Translations under genes and position numbers: made by a program | In this document: positions 7,196-9,100 of the stretch, in pieces | Numbering within the stretch: position 1 is the first letter of the stretch | Layout of the letters: every line of letters begins with the position of its first letter | Notes under the pieces: generated by a model | The model's database searches: none | Seen by the model: only the letters and a program-made list of their open reading frames with translations | What the model was told of the DNA's origin: nothing | DNA from: G039029935 sp039029935 | Lineage (GTDB): Bacteria > Chloroflexota > Anaerolineae > Caldilineales > Caldilineaceae | DNA length: 9,100 nucleotides | Assembly (NCBI GenBank): GCA_039029935.1 | Contig: JBCCFC010000503.1 | Span: 1-9,100, forward strand | Direction of reading: 5' to 3'

Positions 7196-8050
7196 TCATG
7201 AGAGAACCCGTGTGTCAACAGACTTCAGGTCCGTTTTGAGTGCCTCTAAGTATCCTAGTCGATTACCTGACCCACTGAACGTATCTTTTCGCAATTGAGC
7301 CGTAATAGGCTGCTGTAAATCCAAATAGTGATCAATCGCTTGGATGAGCAGTGAGACGGCCTCCTGATTAGGGAGCGTAAATGAATATGGCTGTTGCAGA
7401 TAGGGTGGCTGCTCGTTTGGCGGCACCACCATTTCTTCATCCTCAATCGCCTCCAATTCTTCAATTGCAGTCTCTACTGCTTGCCGCACATGTGGATGTG
7501 GATCACTTATTGCTCGTAACGCGGGTAATGCCTCGATTGCTTCGAGTTCGCCTAATTCATCTACCGCATTTTCACGCACAATAAAATGCGAATCTTGCAG
7601 GCTGTTGATGAGGAGAGGAACGGCCTGCTCAGGGTAGAGTCCAGCCATAAACCGCAAGACACTGCCCCGAATATAAGGTGAATCATGACCAAGCAGGGGC
7701 AACACCTGTGGCAATTGCGCTGTTTTATTTTGCCGTGTAAATCCATCTATGGTTTCGGCAACAATGAGTGGGTCATCATCATCCAGAAACCCGCGTACCA
7801 ATGTGTGAATCGCTTCATCATCCTCTGGCGTTTGTGTCAATGCAAATATAACGGCGCGCACCTTCGCTGAACTTACGCCAATGGTTTCCTCGATTAAAAA
7901 TTTTACACCTGGGTTCCCATACGCATGGATAAGCAATGCTACTTCAGTATAGTAGGTAAATGCGTAGTCATTACCATCAGGTGGGGCAGACTGAAAAGAC
8001 GCAGCTAACTCAGCAAAGGACAAATCATCTAGTTCTGTGTAAAGCCCCAT
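7196..8050 (-). CDS. HEAT-repeat protein
   Basis: 284 residues, no signal peptide or membrane segment, so probably cytosolic. Alpha-helical HEAT/PBS-lyase-type repeats are visible at about 79-110 (IHTLVRGFLDDDDPLIVAET), 111-141 (LPQVLPLLGHDSPYIRGSVL), 142-172 (AVPLLINSLQDSHFIVRENA) and 173-203 (ALPALRAISDPHPHVRQAV). Each has the D-x-x-x-x-[IV]-R turn followed by a helix. HEAT arrays are protein-binding scaffolds; no enzymatic residues are evident. Residues 204-218 are an acidic/Pro linker, and the rest is helical. The last 14 residues (ALKTDLKSVDTRVL, then S) differ in character and come from a quasi-palindromic DNA repeat. The start at 8050 overlaps the stop of the preceding 100-residue gene by 1 bp (TAATG) and has AAGGAG 9 nt upstream, which suggests translational coupling and possibly a joint role. 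The partner and pathway are unknown. Confidence 0.88.
   Translation of the reverse strand: MGLYTELDDLSFAELAASFQSAPPDGNDYAFTYYTEVALLIHAYGNPGVKFLIEETIGVSSAKVRAVIFALTQTPEDDEAIHTLVRGFLDDDDPLIVAETIDGFTRQNKTAQLPQVLPLLGHDSPYIRGSVLRFMAGLYPEQAVPLLINSLQDSHFIVRENAVDELGELEAIEALPALRAISDPHPHVRQAVETAIEELEAIEDEEMVVPPNEQPPYLQQPYSFTLPNQEAVSLLIQAIDHYLDLQQPITAQLRKDTFSGSGNRLGYLEALKTDLKSVDTRVLS
7218..7234. repeat. Quasi-palindrome encoding TDLKSV at the HEAT gene 3' end
   Basis: The 17-bp plus-strand sequence ACAGACTTCAGGTCCGT has arms ACAGAC and GTCCGT, complementary at 5 of 6 positions. On the coding strand 7217-7234 reads T-D-L-K-S-V (residues 273-278), 6 codons before the stop. Small palindromes of this kind are typical of REP-like dispersed repeats. 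I recall TDLKSV-type tails in unrelated predicted proteins of other large bacterial genomes, but that is memory and not a search. Confidence 0.5.
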
Positions 8051-8352
8051 TAGTCACCTCTCCTTGGCAATGAACTTAATTCCTGAAGATACGCTCGGAT
8101 TTCTGCCAACGTCATCTTGTTAAACTCGCTTGGAAATTTTTTGTGTAGTGATGCGGGTAAATGCCCCACGGTAATCAGACCTGTATCACGTAATTGGTTG
8201 AGATCGGCTAATCTATCCGGCGGTATCTTTGCTGCTTGTTTCTCTGCCAATCGTTCATATTGTTCCAGAATTTTAATTGCTTGGCGGCACTTGTGCAATT
8301 CTTTTCTGTCTACAATGCGTTTATCCTGCTCTCGTTTGCTGCGACGTGCCAT
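8050..8352 (-). CDS. Small basic helical protein, function unknown
   Basis: 100 residues; no family recognised. The N-terminal third is strongly charged and basic (MARRSKREQDKRIVDRKELH) and continues into a long helix with coiled-coil-like spacing (CRQAIKILEQYERLAEKQAA, 22-41). The second half (44-92) has IPPDRLADLNQLRDTGLITV, then HLPASLHKKFPSEFNKMTLA and EIRAYLQEL, which may form two or three short helices. There is no signal peptide or membrane segment. The basic N-terminus could bind nucleic acid, but nothing in the sequence proves it. It begins 5 bp after the GNAT stop and ends overlapping the HEAT gene start by one base, the tightest coupling in the window, so it may work with the HEAT protein. 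The reading frame is supported by this spacing and by the strong antisense character of alternatives. No clear Shine-Dalgarno is seen. Confidence 0.78.
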   Translation of the reverse strand: MARRSKREQDKRIVDRKELHKCRQAIKILEQYERLAEKQAAKIPPDRLADLNQLRDTGLITVGHLPASLHKKFPSEFNKMTLAEIRAYLQELSSLPRRGD

Positions 8353-8357
8353 AATGA

Positions 8358-8930
8358 TTACGCTTTTTTCTCGGATGAATTTTCTATCCAGTCTGGTCGA
8401 CGAATTCCCATCATCACCAAATCGTCATACGCGCCATCACTCCACACATGGTCACGCAGTCGCCCTTCTTCCACAAATCCACAGGCGACATAAGCGCGAA
8501 TGGCGCGCTCATTCTTGGCATGGACATTGAGGCAAATTTTCCACAGATTACGGTACTGAAATCCATAATGAACCAGGAGGGCCGTTACTTCACGCCCATA
8601 GCCCTTGCCCCAATATGCCTTGTCACCAATGGTGATGCCCAACTCGGCACGACGCGCCACAAAGTCAAAATTGAAGAGCGCACACTGTCCAATGCACAGA
8701 CCCGTGTTGTCATTATCGTCATCTATGGCTTCGATGACAAAGCTGGCATCATCACGCCCGCCATCGCTTGTTTGGCTATTAAACTCGGCCTCAAGGCGCG
8801 CCAACGATTGAGGCATCGGTGGGTCGCCACCACCCGCAAGCTCAACTGCCAGATCGTTGTTAAATGCCCACAGTCGTGGCAAATCCTCGGCTTGAATGGC
8901 GCGGAGGATGACTTTGTTCCCTTGTAACAT
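8358..8930 (-). CDS. GNAT-family N-acetyltransferase (RimJ/RimL-like)
   Basis: Transfers an acetyl group from acetyl-CoA to an amine; the substrate cannot be read from sequence (protein N-termini, amino sugars or small amines are all known for this group). 190 residues, the normal length for the Acetyltransf_3 type. Seen: an N-terminal strand and helix (VILRAIQAEDLPRLWAFNND); AELGITIGDKAYWGKGYGRE (residues 95-114), with the acetyl-CoA pyrophosphate loop GKGYGR at 108-113; then helix ALLVHYGF; and the classic C-terminal half LNVHAKNERAIRAYVACGFV (134-153), EEGRLRD, ending in a strand YDDLVMMGI. Residues 50-76 carry an acidic, variable loop. The start at 8930 has AAAGGA 7 nt upstream. It is the first gene of the minus-strand block, with 170 bp of non-coding DNA before it that contains a long hairpin. 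Envelope sugar acetylation is a possibility given the glycosyltransferases downstream, but this is inference. Confidence 0.9.
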   Translation of the reverse strand: MLQGNKVILRAIQAEDLPRLWAFNNDLAVELAGGGDPPMPQSLARLEAEFNSQTSDGGRDDASFVIEAIDDDNDNTGLCIGQCALFNFDFVARRAELGITIGDKAYWGKGYGREVTALLVHYGFQYRNLWKICLNVHAKNERAIRAYVACGFVEEGRLRDHVWSDGAYDDLVMMGIRRPDWIENSSEKKA

Positions 8931-9100
8931 CTAGATTTCCTTTGGTCTAACCAGTACACCAGTATCACAGACTGACTATCTGTGTCTTTGGCGCAGATAG
9001 TCAGTCTGTGATACTGGCACTCAAAACATTGTTGATAGGGTACAACCCTGCGCCCTAGAGCATTTTAATGAATATAGTAGGAACACGCCGACACTTAGAT
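8931..9100. other. Non-coding leader upstream of the gene block
   Basis: 170 bp without a convincing gene. It holds the GNAT ribosome binding site (AAAGGA, 8938-8943 on the minus strand), the 24-bp hairpin at 8959-9017 and a small 5-bp inverted repeat, AGGGT/ACCCT, at 9037-9049. I looked for a minus-strand promoter. A-T rich -10-like strings exist around 9060-9075 (TATATT, TAAAAT), but no matching -35 box at proper spacing was found. A promoter may therefore lie beyond the right edge. Confidence 0.6.
8959..9017. repeat. Perfect 24-bp inverted repeat (long hairpin) in the leader
   Basis: The left arm 8959-8982 begins CCAGTATCACAG and ends ACTATCTG. The right arm 8994-9017 is its exact reverse complement over all 24 bases. 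The 11-nt spacer is TGTCTTTGGCG. On a plus-strand RNA the stem could extend three more pairs through G-U wobbles. No T-run follows either arm, so it is not a standard intrinsic terminator. It lies 28 bp upstream of the GNAT start codon, inside the expected leader of the minus-strand transcript. Options are a palindromic mobile-element remnant (MITE-like), an mRNA-stabilising or attenuating hairpin, or a protein-binding site. Confidence 0.93.

Noticed and set aside
7182..7199. Longer GT2 start with ATGA overlap
   Set aside because: A near-consensus ribosome binding site lies within this stretch, positioned for the ATG at 7181.
3099..8352. A defence or toxin-antitoxin system around the HEAT and small basic protein genes
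   Set aside because: No nuclease, toxin, NTPase or signalling domain is present near them; the neighbours are glycosyltransferase, membrane and peptidase genes.
8448..8927. 159-codon plus-strand open frame over the GNAT gene
   Set aside because: The opposite strand encodes an intact GNAT domain with a ribosome binding site; the plus-strand protein has no recognisable features.
8959..9017. Intrinsic terminator
   Set aside because: The stem is long and perfect but neither side is followed by a T-run, so the simple terminator call was not made.
9068..9100. Possible plus-strand gene start (MNIVGTRRHL) or a minus-strand gene end at the right edge
   Set aside because: Only 11 codons are visible, there is no ribosome binding site, and both strands are equally open; cannot be supported.

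Overview
The window reads as one co-directional gene block on the minus strand, transcribed from about 8930 leftwards past base 1. It holds nine genes: eight complete and one cut by the left edge. No rRNA, tRNA, CRISPR array, transposase or prophage gene was seen. Several features suggest a member of the Chloroflexota (Anaerolineae-like), though this is inference and not proof: a membrane-anchored protein joining TPR-like helices, a Pro/Thr linker and PD40/TolB beta-propeller repeats; a secreted zinc carboxypeptidase with Ig-like domains that ends in an aromatic/Pro/hydrophobic tail (YYFPFIAK); and GT2 and GT4 glycosyltransferases of a type I associate with that phylum. Base composition is moderate and looks even across the window.

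Layout in the direction of transcription: (1) 9100-8931, non-coding leader with a perfect 24-bp inverted repeat; (2) GNAT acetyltransferase, 8930-8358; (3) unrecognised 100-residue basic helical protein, 8352-8050; (4) HEAT-repeat protein, 8050-7196; (5) GT2 glycosyltransferase with membrane segments, 7181-6081, carrying an in-frame heptanucleotide repeat array; (6) unrecognised three-helix membrane protein, 6051-5557; (7) secreted M14 zinc carboxypeptidase, 5540-3099; (8) membrane-anchored TPR/PD40 protein, 3088-905; (9) uridine kinase, 902-282; (10) the N-terminal part of a GT4 glycosyltransferase, 274 to beyond base 1. Spacers between genes are 29 bp or less, and one junction overlaps, so transcription as an operon or a few sub-operons is plausible.

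The genes do not form a single recognisable pathway. Several point to the cell envelope: two glycosyltransferases, a secreted peptidase, a surface or periplasm-facing propeller protein and a small membrane protein. Others are housekeeping or modifying enzymes: uridine kinase in pyrimidine salvage, and GNAT. No defence or other exotic system is convincingly present.

The items most worth a second look are small sequence elements. They are the 24-bp perfect hairpin in front of the block, an 18-bp perfect inverted repeat inside the TPR/PD40 gene, the 7-bp repeat array expanded inside the GT2 gene, and a quasi-palindrome encoding TDLKSV at the end of the HEAT gene. Together they suggest a genome seeded with small repetitive elements, some of which have become coding sequence.
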